Shown: one piece after another, positions 1 to 8,541 of the stretch
How positions within the stretch are numbered: position 1 is the stretch's first letter
Layout: each line of letters opens with the position of its first letter
Notes under the pieces: model-generated
Databases searched by the model: none
Told to the model about the DNA's origin: nothing
The model's input: the letters and a program-made list of their open reading frames with translations, nothing else
DNA from: RUG11462 sp036308645
GTDB taxonomy: Bacteria; Bacillota; Clostridia; Oscillospirales; Acutalibacteraceae
Assembly (NCBI GenBank): GCA_036308645.1
Contig: JAXJVH010000007.1
Location: 7,964-71,963, forward strand
Direction of reading: 5' to 3'
DNA: 64,000 nucleotides
Translations under genes and position numbers: made by a program

Positions 1-11
1 TCTTCTACCAT
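1..11 (-). CDS. Start of an unidentified gene cut by the window edge
   Basis: A minus-strand ATG sits at 9-11, preceded by an AAGGAG ribosome binding site at about 21-26. It opens a reading frame (Met-Val-Glu...) that leaves the window after three codons. It follows fabH in the same direction with a gap of about 50 bases, so it is probably the next gene of a fatty-acid operon (an acyl carrier protein or another fab gene would be usual), but three codons cannot identify it. Confidence 0.5.
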
Positions 12-64
12 GGTTTGTATTCTCCTTAAAAATATATTTTTAACCGATTGCTCGGATAAAGACT

Positions 65-1018
65 TTACCATCTGATAAGGCAAGCCGCATGAGCAAGTCC
101 GCCGCCGAAAGCGGTCATTAACAACAAGTCGCCCTTTTCAAGTTTGCCTGCTTTTGCGTATTCGTCAAGCACCATAGGAATACTTGCGCTTGAAGTATTG
201 CCGTAGCGTTCGATATTTACCATAAACTTATCCATAGGGATTTTAAGTTTTCTCGAAGCAAAATCAATTATTCTTGCGTTTGCCTGATGAGGTACAATAT
301 ATTTAATATCTTCTGCGGTAAGGTTATTATCATCTAACAACTTCTTAATATCGCCGCAGATAGCGTTTACTGCAAATTTAAAGGTTTCCTGACCTTTCAT
401 CATAATATAAGGCGCTTTCTCTTCCCCTTTATAAAAAGGTGATTTACCTATAAAATGAGGAATATCTATAACATCGTTACCGCCTTTAACGGTAAAGGTT
501 GAATCAAGATAATTATCCCCCTCGGTAAGTACTGCCGCACCTGCGCCGTCGCCGAAAATAACACAGGTTGAACGGTCGTCCCAATCAACTATACCGCTCA
601 TACGCTCCGTACCCACTACAAGAACGTTTTTAACCTTTTTTCTTGCAAAATAGCCTGCGGCGGTTTCAAGCAAGAAGATAAAAGCCGAGCAAGCGGCGTT
701 AATATCGTAAGCCATACAAGTAGCGCCGAGTCTGTTCTGAATCATACAGGACATTGACGGCGAAACGGTTTCACCGCTTACGGTAGCAACTAAAATAAGG
801 TCAAGGTCATCAGCGGTGATATTGGCACTCTCAAGCGCTTTTACAGCCGCTTTATAACCCATTTCAGAGGTGGTTTCATTAGTGCTTACTCTACGCTCTG
901 CAATACCAACGCGCTGACGAATCCACTCATCGTTTGTATCGACGATTTTCGCCATATCATCGTTGGTTACTATCCTTTCGGGTGCATACATACCCGTACC
1001 GATTATTTTAAAACTCAT
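65..1018 (-). CDS. fabH: Beta-ketoacyl-ACP synthase III (FabH)
   Basis: FabH starts type II fatty acid synthesis by condensing an acyl-CoA primer with malonyl-ACP in the cytoplasm. The 317 residues are the usual family length. The catalytic triad is visible: Cys110 in AACSAF, His244 in PHQAN and Asn274 in GNTSSAS, and the C-terminal glycine-rich FGGGLAHA segment is intact. The start ATG is preceded by a good GGAGG site. The next minus-strand gene starts about 50 bases downstream, so this is probably the first gene of a fab operon. The 168-base gap to the divergent sigma-factor gene holds two inverted repeats. I saw no clear FapR-type operator. Confidence 0.95.
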   Translation of the reverse strand: MSFKIIGTGMYAPERIVTNDDMAKIVDTNDEWIRQRVGIAERRVSTNETTSEMGYKAAVKALESANITADDLDLILVATVSGETVSPSMSCMIQNRLGATCMAYDINAACSAFIFLLETAAGYFARKKVKNVLVVGTERMSGIVDWDDRSTCVIFGDGAGAAVLTEGDNYLDSTFTVKGGNDVIDIPHFIGKSPFYKGEEKAPYIMMKGQETFKFAVNAICGDIKKLLDDNNLTAEDIKYIVPHQANARIIDFASRKLKIPMDKFMVNIERYGNTSSASIPMVLDEYAKAGKLEKGDLLLMTAFGGGLAHAACLIRW

Positions 1019-1081
1019 ATTTTTTCCTCCGATATAGTTGACTTTTTTAGAAATTTTAATAAAATATTAATAAATACACTT

Positions 1082-1146
1082 CCGATTTATTGTAAAATAT
1101 AAGTCGGATAAACCACTTACATATAGTTAGTGTCATAAATTTATGA
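1082..1146. promoter_or_regulatory. Inverted repeats in the fabH/sigma-factor divergent region
   Basis: Two inverted repeats lie between the divergent genes. One is imperfect at 1082-1107, with arms CCGATTTAT and ATAAGTCGG. The other is a perfect 14-base palindrome, TCATAAATTTATGA, at 1133-1146. Either could be an operator for one of the two genes. No regulator can be named from the sequence, and AT-rich palindromes also occur by chance. Confidence 0.3.
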
Positions 1147-1186
1147 TTTGGTTACAACTTTTTCAAAATTTTTTTGAGGTGAATCA

Positions 1187-1690
1187 TTGATTAATTTTGA
1201 AGACATCTATAACATCTATTTCAAAAGAGTTTTTGCCTTTTTATTTAAACTTTGTTCAGACTATTCTTTAGCGGAAGATTTAACTCAGGAAACCTTTTAT
1301 CAGGCTTTCTCTTCGCTTAAAAATTTTAAAGGCAACAGCGATATTTTCACATGGCTTGCAACCATAGCGAAAAGATGTTATTATAAACATATTAAAAAAA
1401 CAAAACATACGCTTGAATTTAACGGCGGATATATTTATGAAATATGCGCCGATGAAGAAGAAATAGCGGATACACATGATGAAATACAGCGCAAAGAGTT
1501 AAGTTGTGTTATTAATAACCTGCTTGAAACCCTGCCTGAAAAGCAGCACGATGTTGTGATTTTGCGTATTTATGCCGATTTGTCATTTAAAGAAATTGCC
1601 AAAGCGCTTTCAATCAGCGAAAGTTCTGCTAAAGTATTGTTTTTCAGAGCGAAAAACGCAATTGCAGATGAACTTGAAAAGGAGATATAA
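1187..1690 (+). CDS. ECF-type RNA polymerase sigma factor
   Basis: This is a 167-residue group 4 (ECF) sigma factor, the normal length for the family. Region 2 covers roughly residues 5-70, with a typical SLAEDLTQETFYQAF segment and a following FTWLATIAKRCYY part. Region 4 covers about 105-160, with the helix-turn-helix around FKEIAKALSISESSAKV. The start is a TTG at 1187, set by a GAGGTG site at 1176-1181. The next gene, 3 bases downstream, encodes a zinc anti-sigma factor, so the pair is the usual sigma/anti-sigma switch. Cysteine synthase and maf follow in the same direction. The inducing signal is not visible. Confidence 0.92.
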   Translation: MINFEDIYNIYFKRVFAFLFKLCSDYSLAEDLTQETFYQAFSSLKNFKGNSDIFTWLATIAKRCYYKHIKKTKHTLEFNGGYIYEICADEEEIADTHDEIQRKELSCVINNLLETLPEKQHDVVILRIYADLSFKEIAKALSISESSAKVLFFRAKNAIADELEKEI

Positions 1691-1693
1691 ATT

Positions 1694-2032
1694 ATGAGTT
1701 TGAATTGTGATATTGTAAAAGATATGGTTGTGCTTTATAAAGATGATTGTGTTAACGAAAGTACCAAAGCACAGATTAATGAGCATTTGTGCGAATGTAA
1801 ATCTTGCAGAAAATACTATAAAAGTTATGAAAATCTTCAATGTGATGAGCAAAGCGCTTTTGTAAGCGAGCCTGAAAAATTTGAAACCAATAAGGATTTC
1901 GGCAGTCTTGCAAAAAGACTTAAAATTAAAAGTCTTGTACGTGACATTCTGTTTTCTGCCGCAATTTTAGCGTCGGTATTTATAACTCTTGCCGTTGCAA
2001 AAAGCATTTGGAACGATAAAAGCGGCAAATAA
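1694..2032 (+). CDS. Zinc-finger anti-sigma factor, membrane-anchored
   Basis: A 112-residue protein with a zinc-binding anti-sigma (ZAS, zf-HC2-like) motif near the N terminus: His31, Cys35 and Cys38 in the H-x3-C-x2-C pattern, with extra cysteines at 5, 19, 33 and 50. A single membrane segment spans about residues 84-106, followed by a short polar tail. The N-terminal finger would hold the sigma factor encoded 3 bases upstream at the inner face of the membrane. The cysteine content and the adjacent cysteine synthase gene suggest thiol or redox sensing, as in other ZAS proteins; that is inference. Confidence 0.85.
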   Translation: MSLNCDIVKDMVVLYKDDCVNESTKAQINEHLCECKSCRKYYKSYENLQCDEQSAFVSEPEKFETNKDFGSLAKRLKIKSLVRDILFSAAILASVFITLAVAKSIWNDKSGK

Positions 2033-2050
2033 GAGTTTTAGGGGAAATTT

Positions 2051-2980
2051 ATGATTTATAACAATGTTTTAGAGGCTATCGGGCATACTCCGATAATAAA
2101 ATTACAGCGTTTACCTGATAAAGACAGCGCTGATATTCTCGTAAAATTTGAAGGACTTAATGTTGGCGGTTCTATAAAAACAAGAACCGCTTATAATATG
2201 ATTAATGACGCCGAGAAAAAGGGACTTATTAACAAAAACACCATTATTGTTGAACCTACAAGCGGTAATCAAGGCATAGGTCTTGCACTTGTAGGCGCAG
2301 TTAAGGGCTACCGAACAATTATAATTATGCCTGATTCCGTAAGTGAGGAACGCAGAAAATTAGTCCGCCATTACGGTGCCGAGGTTATACTCGTTCACGA
2401 TGCCGGAAATATAGGCGAATGTATTGATGAATGTGTAAAAACCGCTGAAAGAATGAAAGATGAAAACCCAAATGTTTTTGTTCCGCAACAATTTGAAAAC
2501 CCTGCAAATCCGTTGGCTCATAAATACCACACAGGTCTTGAAATATTAGAGCAGGTTGCAGGTCCTATTCACGGATTTTGTTCGGGCATAGGCACAGGCG
2601 GAACTATTACAGGAATTTCCGAAGTTATCAAAGCGCAGTATCCCGACCTTACCGTTTGGGCGGTTGAGCCTGAAAACGCCGCAATTCTTGCAGGCGGTAC
2701 GGTAGGCACTCATTTGCAGATGGGTATCGGCGACGGAGTTATTCCGAAAATTCTCGATACTTCGTGTTACGAGCATATCTGCATTATTTCCGATGAAGAG
2801 GCTATTTCGGTTTCAAAAGATTTAGCTCGGCTTGAGGGAATTATGTGCGGTATTTCAAGCGGTACAAACGTGGCCGCCGCTATGAAACTCGCGAAAATAC
2901 TCGGCAAAGGCAAAACCGTTGTAACGGTACTGCCCGACACCGCAGAAAGATATTTTTCAACCCCGCTTTTTGAGGAATAA
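2051..2980 (+). CDS. cysK: Cysteine synthase (O-acetylserine sulfhydrylase)
   Basis: A fold-type II PLP enzyme that makes cysteine from O-acetylserine and sulfide. The 309 residues match the family. The PLP lysine is Lys43 in GGSIKTR. The substrate loop is EPTSGNQGIG (residues 68-77; most relatives have SGNTGIG), and the phosphate loop GTGGT is at 181-185. The SIKTR sequence in place of the usual SVKDR and the NQG in place of NTG are small departures, so a related beta-synthase specificity is possible. It starts 18 bases after the anti-sigma gene and ends just before maf, so all four genes probably share a transcript. Confidence 0.88.
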   Translation: MIYNNVLEAIGHTPIIKLQRLPDKDSADILVKFEGLNVGGSIKTRTAYNMINDAEKKGLINKNTIIVEPTSGNQGIGLALVGAVKGYRTIIIMPDSVSEERRKLVRHYGAEVILVHDAGNIGECIDECVKTAERMKDENPNVFVPQQFENPANPLAHKYHTGLEILEQVAGPIHGFCSGIGTGGTITGISEVIKAQYPDLTVWAVEPENAAILAGGTVGTHLQMGIGDGVIPKILDTSCYEHICIISDEEAISVSKDLARLEGIMCGISSGTNVAAAMKLAKILGKGKTVVTVLPDTAERYFSTPLFEE

Positions 2981-2984
2981 AAAA

Positions 2985-3542
2985 ATGAAAATTATTTTAG
3001 CGTCAAAATCTCCCCGACGTCAGGAGATTTTAACTGATTTAGGATATGATTTTAAGGTTATAACCGCCGAAACCGACGAAAGTTCCGATATTTCAGAGCC
3101 TTCGGCATTGGTTACGGAATTGGCAAAGAGAAAAGCCTATGCGGTGGCAGATTTGTGCTGTGATAACAATTCCGTTATTATTGCCTGCGATACGGTGGTA
3201 GCAACTGAAAATGAAATTTTAGGCAAGCCGAAAAATAAGCAAGACGCAAGAAGAATGTTAGCAAAGTTATCGGGCAATGTTCATAGCGTTTACAGCGGAC
3301 TATGCCTTATCAAAGGCGATAAAGTTTTGACCGACTACTGCAAAACAGACGTTTATTTTGATAAACTTTCAAAAAGCGACATTGATTGGTACATCTTGCA
3401 AAACGAATGGTCCGACAAAGCGGGCGGTTACGGAATACAGGGAAAAGCCTCTGTATTTATCCGCAAAATCAACGGCGATTACTTTAACGTGGTGGGTTTG
3501 CCTGTAAACACGCTTTACAAAATGCTTAAAGAATTTTCTTGA
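2985..3542 (+). CDS. maf: Maf-family nucleotide pyrophosphatase
   Basis: Maf proteins hydrolyse non-canonical or modified nucleoside triphosphates and are linked to septation arrest. The protein has the conserved N-terminal SKSPRRQEIL, the central ACDTVV and KPKNKQDARRML segments, and the C-terminal GGYGIQGKA motif. I start it at the ATG at 2985, behind a GAGGAA site at 2972-2977, giving 185 residues; an in-frame TTG at 2970 has no ribosome binding site. It lies 4 bases after cysK and is the last gene of the sigma-factor operon, since a strong hairpin follows. Confidence 0.92.
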   Translation: MKIILASKSPRRQEILTDLGYDFKVITAETDESSDISEPSALVTELAKRKAYAVADLCCDNNSVIIACDTVVATENEILGKPKNKQDARRMLAKLSGNVHSVYSGLCLIKGDKVLTDYCKTDVYFDKLSKSDIDWYILQNEWSDKAGGYGIQGKASVFIRKINGDYFNVVGLPVNTLYKMLKEFS

Positions 3543-3596
3543 TTTGTGCAATTGATACACTTTGTTTATTGCCGATAATTTATAACACAAAAGTCA

Positions 3597-3640
3597 AAAT
3601 GCGATAGAAGTTTTTGCACTTCTATCGCATTTATTTTAGG
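3597..3640 (+). terminator. Rho-independent terminator after maf
   Basis: A 14-base stem has arms AAATGCGATAGAAG at 3597-3610 and CTTCTATCGCATTT at 3619-3632 around an 8-base loop, followed by a T-rich stretch. It lies 55 bases after the maf stop. Confidence 0.8.
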
Positions 3641-3674
3641 TTCTATTCCTAATGTTGGGTTTTCAACACTTATC

Positions 3675-3810
3675 GCCTCCCTCTGACGAGGGAGGTGGCA
3701 CGGCGGCTTTGCCGTGACGGAGGGAGAGAAAGAATAAAGATAGGTATATACTTTGGCTTTTCTCTCCCTCAGTCTCGCTTCGCTCGACAGTTCCCTCGTC
3801 AGAGGGAGCC
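3675..3810. repeat. MITE-like nested inverted-repeat element
   Basis: About 136 bases form one large hairpin. The outer arms at 3675-3693 and 3792-3810 pair with a single mismatch and are built on TCCCTCTGACGAGGGA. Inside are GGAGGGAGAGAAA near 3719-3731 and its complement near 3757-3770. Two small hairpins, CACGGCGGCTTTGCCGTG and GTCTCGCTTCGCTCGAC, sit on either side. It codes for nothing. Its GC content is well above that of the surrounding intergenic DNA. The design fits a non-autonomous miniature transposable or REP-like dispersed repeat. It lies in the gap between two convergent operons, where insertion does little harm. Confidence 0.7.
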
Positions 3811-3891
3811 AATCTACACCCCAACTTTTGCAAAAGAACCTTATTTTATTACGGGTTAATTTGCCGTTTATTTTTTACAGTACATTTTTAA

Positions 3892-5547
3892 TTATTTATT
3901 AAATGTTAACGAAATAGTTGTTCCTTTTCCGATTTCGCTTTCTACACCCACTTGAGCATTATGATAAACCGCTCCGTGTTTTACAATTGAAAGACCGAGT
4001 CCCGTTCCGCCGATTTCTTTTGAATGAGATTTATCAACTCGGTAAAAACGCTCAAAAATTTTATCAAAATCGGCTTTATTTATACCTATACCCGTATCGG
4101 AAACCGAAATTTTAATATGTTTTCCGGTATCCTCAACCGATATTTTAACTTTTCCGCCTTTTTTATTATACTTTACGGCATTGTCAACAAGATTGAAAAT
4201 CATTTCTTCAACTATTGTATAGTTTCCGTTTATAAACGCTTTATTATCGTTGTACTCGATTGTAATATTATCTTTATCGGCAACGGGTTTAAGCCGTTCG
4301 GCAGTAAGCCTTACAATCTGCGTGATGTCCACAGGCTCATCATCAAAAGGAACAGAATTTTCATCAAGTTTTGAAATTTTGATAATATCGTTAACAAGCG
4401 AAATAAGTCGCTTTGCCTCGTCATAAATACTTGTTGAAAAATCAACTATATCCTTATTATCAACCGCTCCCGATTTCATCAACTCCGCAAATCCCGAAAT
4501 TGATGTAAGCGGTGTTTTCAGTTCATGAGAAACATTTGCGGTGAATTCTCGGCGCAATTCCTCACGCTGTGCCTTTTCGGTTATATCCATAATAACTATA
4601 ACCGCTCCGGCGGGTTTGCCGTCAAAAGCAACGGGATTTGCAATAAGATTTAAAATTCTGCCGTTTGATTTTATCGAATGTTCACAGTGTTCGCCGCCGA
4701 CCGCCTGTTCGACAGTATCCAAAAACTCGGCTGAACGGTTAATCTCAACAACGCTTTTTGCTTTTTGAGCGTCGGATGACGAAAGCAAATTCAAAGCCGC
4801 GGCATTAACCGAAAGCAAATTTGCATATTTATCAAGTACCAAAATACCTTCGCTCATATTCTCGGTGATAAGTTCAAACTGCTCCCTGCTTCTGCTTGCA
4901 TTTTTAAGCTGTCGCTTAATCGTTTTATTCTGTTTTGAAATTCTGTTGAGCAAAGGTGAGATTTCCTCATAAACATCATTTTCCAGCGGATTTTCGATGT
5001 CGATTTCATTAATCGGAGCTACAATTCTTTTAGCAGAACGTGAAGCAAATACCGCCGAAAGAATTATCATAAGAATAATTATAAAGGCGAAAGGCTGTAA
5101 CACCCCGATTACCATTAAAAGAACAGAATCTTCGGCCGCCGAAATTCTGATAACATCGCCGTTTGAAAGTCTTTGCGCATAATAATAATGCTGTTGCAAA
5201 AGAGTATCCGAATAACGCTTGCTCTCCCCTGATCCTGTTTCGAGTGCGTCTTTTACCTCTTTTCTGTTAAGGTGATTTTCCATTTTTGATACATCGGTGG
5301 AATTATCAAATCTAACCGTTCCGTCGGAAGAAATATAAGTAATTCGCTTTGATTTATCGCTTAAATTTTCAAGGTAAGGAATACCCTCTGTTTCGACTGC
5401 GGCTTTTATATAGGTAAGTTCGCTTCGAAGTTCAATCTGCTTTTGAGTGCCGAAATTATTATAAAGCACGCACATTATCAAAACTACGCCCGCAAACAAA
5501 ATAACCGAAGAAACAAGCAAAATCGAACGAAATATTTTTTTACTCAA
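3892..5547 (-). CDS. phoR: PhoR-type sensor histidine kinase
   Basis: The 551-residue membrane kinase of the phosphate regulon. A membrane segment at about 8-29 and another at about 143-168 flank an extracytoplasmic domain. A PAS-like domain follows (about 225-320), then the dimerisation domain with the phospho-accepting His341 in SHELKTPL, and a C-terminal ATPase domain with the N box (NLVDNAVKYN), DTGIGI and GGTGLGLSIV. It overlaps phoP by 4 bases and is the last gene of the pst-phoU-phoP-phoR unit. It should phosphorylate PhoP when phosphate is scarce, with PhoU and PstB relaying the signal, as in other systems of this kind. Confidence 0.9.
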   Translation of the reverse strand: MSKKIFRSILLVSSVILFAGVVLIMCVLYNNFGTQKQIELRSELTYIKAAVETEGIPYLENLSDKSKRITYISSDGTVRFDNSTDVSKMENHLNRKEVKDALETGSGESKRYSDTLLQQHYYYAQRLSNGDVIRISAAEDSVLLMVIGVLQPFAFIIILMIILSAVFASRSAKRIVAPINEIDIENPLENDVYEEISPLLNRISKQNKTIKRQLKNASRSREQFELITENMSEGILVLDKYANLLSVNAAALNLLSSSDAQKAKSVVEINRSAEFLDTVEQAVGGEHCEHSIKSNGRILNLIANPVAFDGKPAGAVIVIMDITEKAQREELRREFTANVSHELKTPLTSISGFAELMKSGAVDNKDIVDFSTSIYDEAKRLISLVNDIIKISKLDENSVPFDDEPVDITQIVRLTAERLKPVADKDNITIEYNDNKAFINGNYTIVEEMIFNLVDNAVKYNKKGGKVKISVEDTGKHIKISVSDTGIGINKADFDKIFERFYRVDKSHSKEIGGTGLGLSIVKHGAVYHNAQVGVESEIGKGTTISLTFNK

Positions 5548-6227
5548 AACTCCTCACCTCCGATTTTGTAACCGATACCTTTAACGGTTTCGATACAATC
5601 GCCTGCTTTGCCTAATTTTGAACGCAGTTTTCTTATATGAACATCAACGGTTCTTGATTCGCCGTCGAAAGCATAGCCCCAAATTTCATTTAAAATAACA
5701 TCTCTTGTAAGCACAGCGCCCTCGTTGCGAAGAAGCATACACAAAAGTTCGTATTCTTTCAGCGCAAGAGTTACGGTTTCTTCGCCTACTTTTACAATAT
5801 GTTTTTTCTCATTTACATAAAGTTCGCCCAAACGGTAAACTTTTTCATCCTGTTTTACATATCGGCGAAGCACCGCTTTAATTCTTGAAATAAGTTCCAT
5901 CATACCGAAAGGCTTCGGAATATAATCATCAGCGCCGTTGTCAAGTCCGATAACCTTATCATACTCCGAGGTTTTAGCGGTAAGCATTATTACGGGAATA
6001 TCCTTTGTAGAGGTTTTTGTCCTTAACTTTTTAAGAATTTCAAGACCGTCTTCTTCAGGCAGCATAATATCGAGCAAAACAAGGCTCGGAAGTTCATCAG
6101 ATACAGCTTTCCAAAAGTCGCTCGGCTTTGCAAAACTCTCGCTTAAAAAGCCGTTGCTTTTGAGCGCATAATCAACAAGCTTTCTGATATTATTATCATC
6201 TTCTACAAGATAAATTTTTTCGGGCAT
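5544..6227 (-). CDS. phoP: PhoP/PhoB-type response regulator
   Basis: A 227-residue OmpR-family regulator. The receiver domain (1-120) has the acidic pair Asp10-Asp11, the phospho-acceptor Asp53 in LLDIMLP and Lys105 in IPKPF. The winged-helix DNA-binding domain (about 130-225) has the usual LTLALKEYELL and SRTVDVHIRKLRSKLG segments. It overlaps phoR by 4 bases and lies downstream of phoU. In this context it is almost certainly the activator of the pst promoter, where TTAACA direct repeats are found. Confidence 0.92.
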   Translation of the reverse strand: MPEKIYLVEDDNNIRKLVDYALKSNGFLSESFAKPSDFWKAVSDELPSLVLLDIMLPEEDGLEILKKLRTKTSTKDIPVIMLTAKTSEYDKVIGLDNGADDYIPKPFGMMELISRIKAVLRRYVKQDEKVYRLGELYVNEKKHIVKVGEETVTLALKEYELLCMLLRNEGAVLTRDVILNEIWGYAFDGESRTVDVHIRKLRSKLGKAGDCIETVKGIGYKIGGEEF

Positions 6228-6271
6228 ACTTTTTACCCCCTTGCTTTCTTTCAGTCTTTTTATATTATACG

Positions 6272-6910
6272 TTATTTATGCTCTCCTGTCAAAGAGTAAC
6301 ATACCCAATCGGCAATATTTGTTGCATGATCGCCTATGCGCTCAAAATATTTTGCAACCATAAGAAGGTCAAGACAAAATTCACCGTTCTGCTCACCTTT
6401 ACGAATTAACTCGGTAAGTTCGTTTTTAACTTTAATAAAAAGATTGTCCACAATATCATCATACTGCATAACTTCTCTTGCCATTTCAATATCTTTTTTA
6501 ACAAAAGAATCTACGCTGTCGGTAACCATTTTAATTGTGGCTCTCGCCATATCGCCTATATGAAGCTTGCTTTCAGCCTCGCCTACGCTGATAAATTTAA
6601 TTATTTCCGCAATATCAGCCGCCTGGTCGCCTATTCTCTCCATATCCGAAATCATTTTTAAAGCAGAAGAAACGGTACGAAGGTCTTTTGCGACAGGCTG
6701 TTGCTGTAAAAGCAGACGCATACAAATACTTTCAATATCTCTTTCCATATCGTCGATTTTAGCGTCGGTTTCAAAAACCTTTTCTATCATATTGCTGTCG
6801 CCGTCGCTTAAAGCTTTTGCCGCTGATGAAATTGCTTCTTCGCAAAGCGCTCCCATTTTAATTATTTCAACATTTAAGGTTTCAAGCTGTCTGTCGAATC
6901 TGTTTCTCAT
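6272..6910 (-). CDS. phoU: Phosphate signalling protein PhoU
   Basis: A 212-residue all-helical protein with two PhoU repeats, each carrying the acidic metal-binding type of motif (MERDIESICMRLL and the later FERIGDHATNIADW; also MERIGDQAADIAE). PhoU links the Pst transporter to the PhoR kinase and keeps the regulon off when phosphate is plentiful. The start overlaps the pstB stop by one base, which implies translational coupling. The length is normal. Confidence 0.93.
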   Translation of the reverse strand: MRNRFDRQLETLNVEIIKMGALCEEAISSAAKALSDGDSNMIEKVFETDAKIDDMERDIESICMRLLLQQQPVAKDLRTVSSALKMISDMERIGDQAADIAEIIKFISVGEAESKLHIGDMARATIKMVTDSVDSFVKKDIEMAREVMQYDDIVDNLFIKVKNELTELIRKGEQNGEFCLDLLMVAKYFERIGDHATNIADWVCYSLTGEHK

Positions 6911-7659
6911 TATCCGAACCTCCCTGTTATATAATCCTCTGTTCTTTTATCTCTCGGCGAAGAAAACATCTTTTCGGTTTCATCATATTCAACAACCTCA
7001 CCGAGCAGGAAAAATGCAGTTTTATCTGCAACTCTTACTGCCTGCTGCATATTATGAGTAACCATTACAATCGTGTATTTTTTCTTAAGCTCAATAACCA
7101 AATCCTCAATTTTCGAGGTTGAAATAGGGTCAAGCGCCGAAGTAGGCTCATCCATTAAAAGCACTTCAGGCTGTACTGCAAGCGCACGGGCAATACAAAG
7201 ACGTTGCTGCTGACCGCCCGAAAGACCGAGAGCGCTCTTTTTAAGCCTGTCTTTAACCTCGTCCCAGATAGCCGCATTTTTAAGCGAGGTTTCTACTATT
7301 TCATCAAGTTTTGACTTTGAATGTACCCCATGAGTTCTCGGTCCGTAGGCTATGTTATCATAAACGCTCATAGGAAAAGGATTTGGCTTTTGAAACACCA
7401 TACCAACCCTTTTTCTCAGTTCGCTGACGTCCATATTACCGTAAATATCTTCACCGTCAAGTGTTATACTGCCCTGAATTTTACAACCCTCAACTAAATC
7501 GTTCATTCGGTTTAAGGATTTCAACAGAGTAGATTTACCGCAGCCCGAAGGTCCTATAAACGCGGTAATTTCATTTTTTTCTATATTAAGATTAACGCTT
7601 TTAAGCGCTTTAAAATCGCCGTAATACAAATCTAAATTTTTTATTTCAAATTTACTCAC
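6910..7659 (-). CDS. pstB: Phosphate ABC transporter ATP-binding protein PstB
   Basis: A 249-residue ATPase of the high-affinity phosphate importer. The Walker A motif GPSGCGKST is at 36-44, the signature is LSGGQQQRL, and Walker B is LLMDEPTSALD, followed by the switch histidine in VTHNMQQA. Full family length. The start overlaps the end of pstA by 8 bases and the stop touches phoU. Confidence 0.95.
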   Translation of the reverse strand: MSKFEIKNLDLYYGDFKALKSVNLNIEKNEITAFIGPSGCGKSTLLKSLNRMNDLVEGCKIQGSITLDGEDIYGNMDVSELRKRVGMVFQKPNPFPMSVYDNIAYGPRTHGVHSKSKLDEIVETSLKNAAIWDEVKDRLKKSALGLSGGQQQRLCIARALAVQPEVLLMDEPTSALDPISTSKIEDLVIELKKKYTIVMVTHNMQQAVRVADKTAFFLLGEVVEYDETEKMFSSPRDKRTEDYITGRFG

Positions 7660-8533
7660 CTTTTGCTCCTCCTGTTAATTTTTTTGCCGCAAGATTTGAC
7701 AATCCGTTTATAAGCAGAACAAGTACCAATAAAACAACCGCAGTTGCATAAGCCTCATTAGTATAAAGTCCCTCCGAAAGCAGTGTGTACATGTGAACCG
7801 AAAGCGTTCTTCCCGAACTCATTATAGTTTTCGGAATACCTGCTACCGTACCTGAAGTATAAATCAGCGCAGCGGTTTCGCCTACTATTCTGCCTATTGC
7901 AAGAATTACGCCTGATAAAATACCGGGAATTGCCGACGGCAAAACAACCCTGAAAACAGTACGAAGTCTGCCGGCACCCAGTCCGAAACTGCCCTCTCTG
8001 TATGAATCGGGAACAGCTATCAGCGCTTCTTCGGTAGTTCGCATAATAAGCGGCAGTACCATCATAGCAAGAGTGATTGCGCCTGCAAGCATAGAATAGC
8101 GCCAGCCGAAAGTTATATTGAAAAACAAATAGCCGAAAAGTCCGAATACAATTGAAGGAATACCCTGAAGCGTTTCTGTTGTAAGTCTTACCGCTTTTAC
8201 AAGGCGGTTGCCTCTTTTTGCGTATTCAACCAAATAAACCGCCGAAAAAACGCCTACGGGAACGGCGATTATAAGAGTCATAAATACCATTGTAAAGGTA
8301 TTGATAATAGCCGGCATCATAGAAACATTTTCGCTTGTATATTTAAACTCAAAAAGCTCGGGCTTCAAATTCGGAATTCCTTTTGCAAGGATATATATAA
8401 TGATGAAAAAAAGTATAAAAACCGTTATTACCGCAGAAAGTAAAACGAGAATGTAAGCAAGGAAAGAAAAAGGATGTTTTTTATAATTTTTCAGTTTTTG
8501 TGTAAATGTAAGTTTGTTAATATAATCCATCAT
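7652..8533 (-). CDS. pstA: Phosphate ABC transporter permease PstA
   Basis: The second membrane subunit of the phosphate importer, with about six hydrophobic segments and the permease EAA-type loop around SYREGSFGLGAGRLRTVFRVVLPSAIPG. Two adjacent ATG codons (8533 and 8530) follow an AGGGGTG ribosome binding site; the second has the better spacing, and an in-frame GTG at 8539 is part of that site and not a start. The protein is about 293 residues. It follows pstC by about 8 bases. Confidence 0.93.
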   Translation of the reverse strand: MMDYINKLTFTQKLKNYKKHPFSFLAYILVLLSAVITVFILFFIIIYILAKGIPNLKPELFEFKYTSENVSMMPAIINTFTMVFMTLIIAVPVGVFSAVYLVEYAKRGNRLVKAVRLTTETLQGIPSIVFGLFGYLFFNITFGWRYSMLAGAITLAMMVLPLIMRTTEEALIAVPDSYREGSFGLGAGRLRTVFRVVLPSAIPGILSGVILAIGRIVGETAALIYTSGTVAGIPKTIMSSGRTLSVHMYTLLSEGLYTNEAYATAVVLLVLVLLINGLSNLAAKKLTGGAKGE

Positions 8534-8541
8534 TCTCACCC

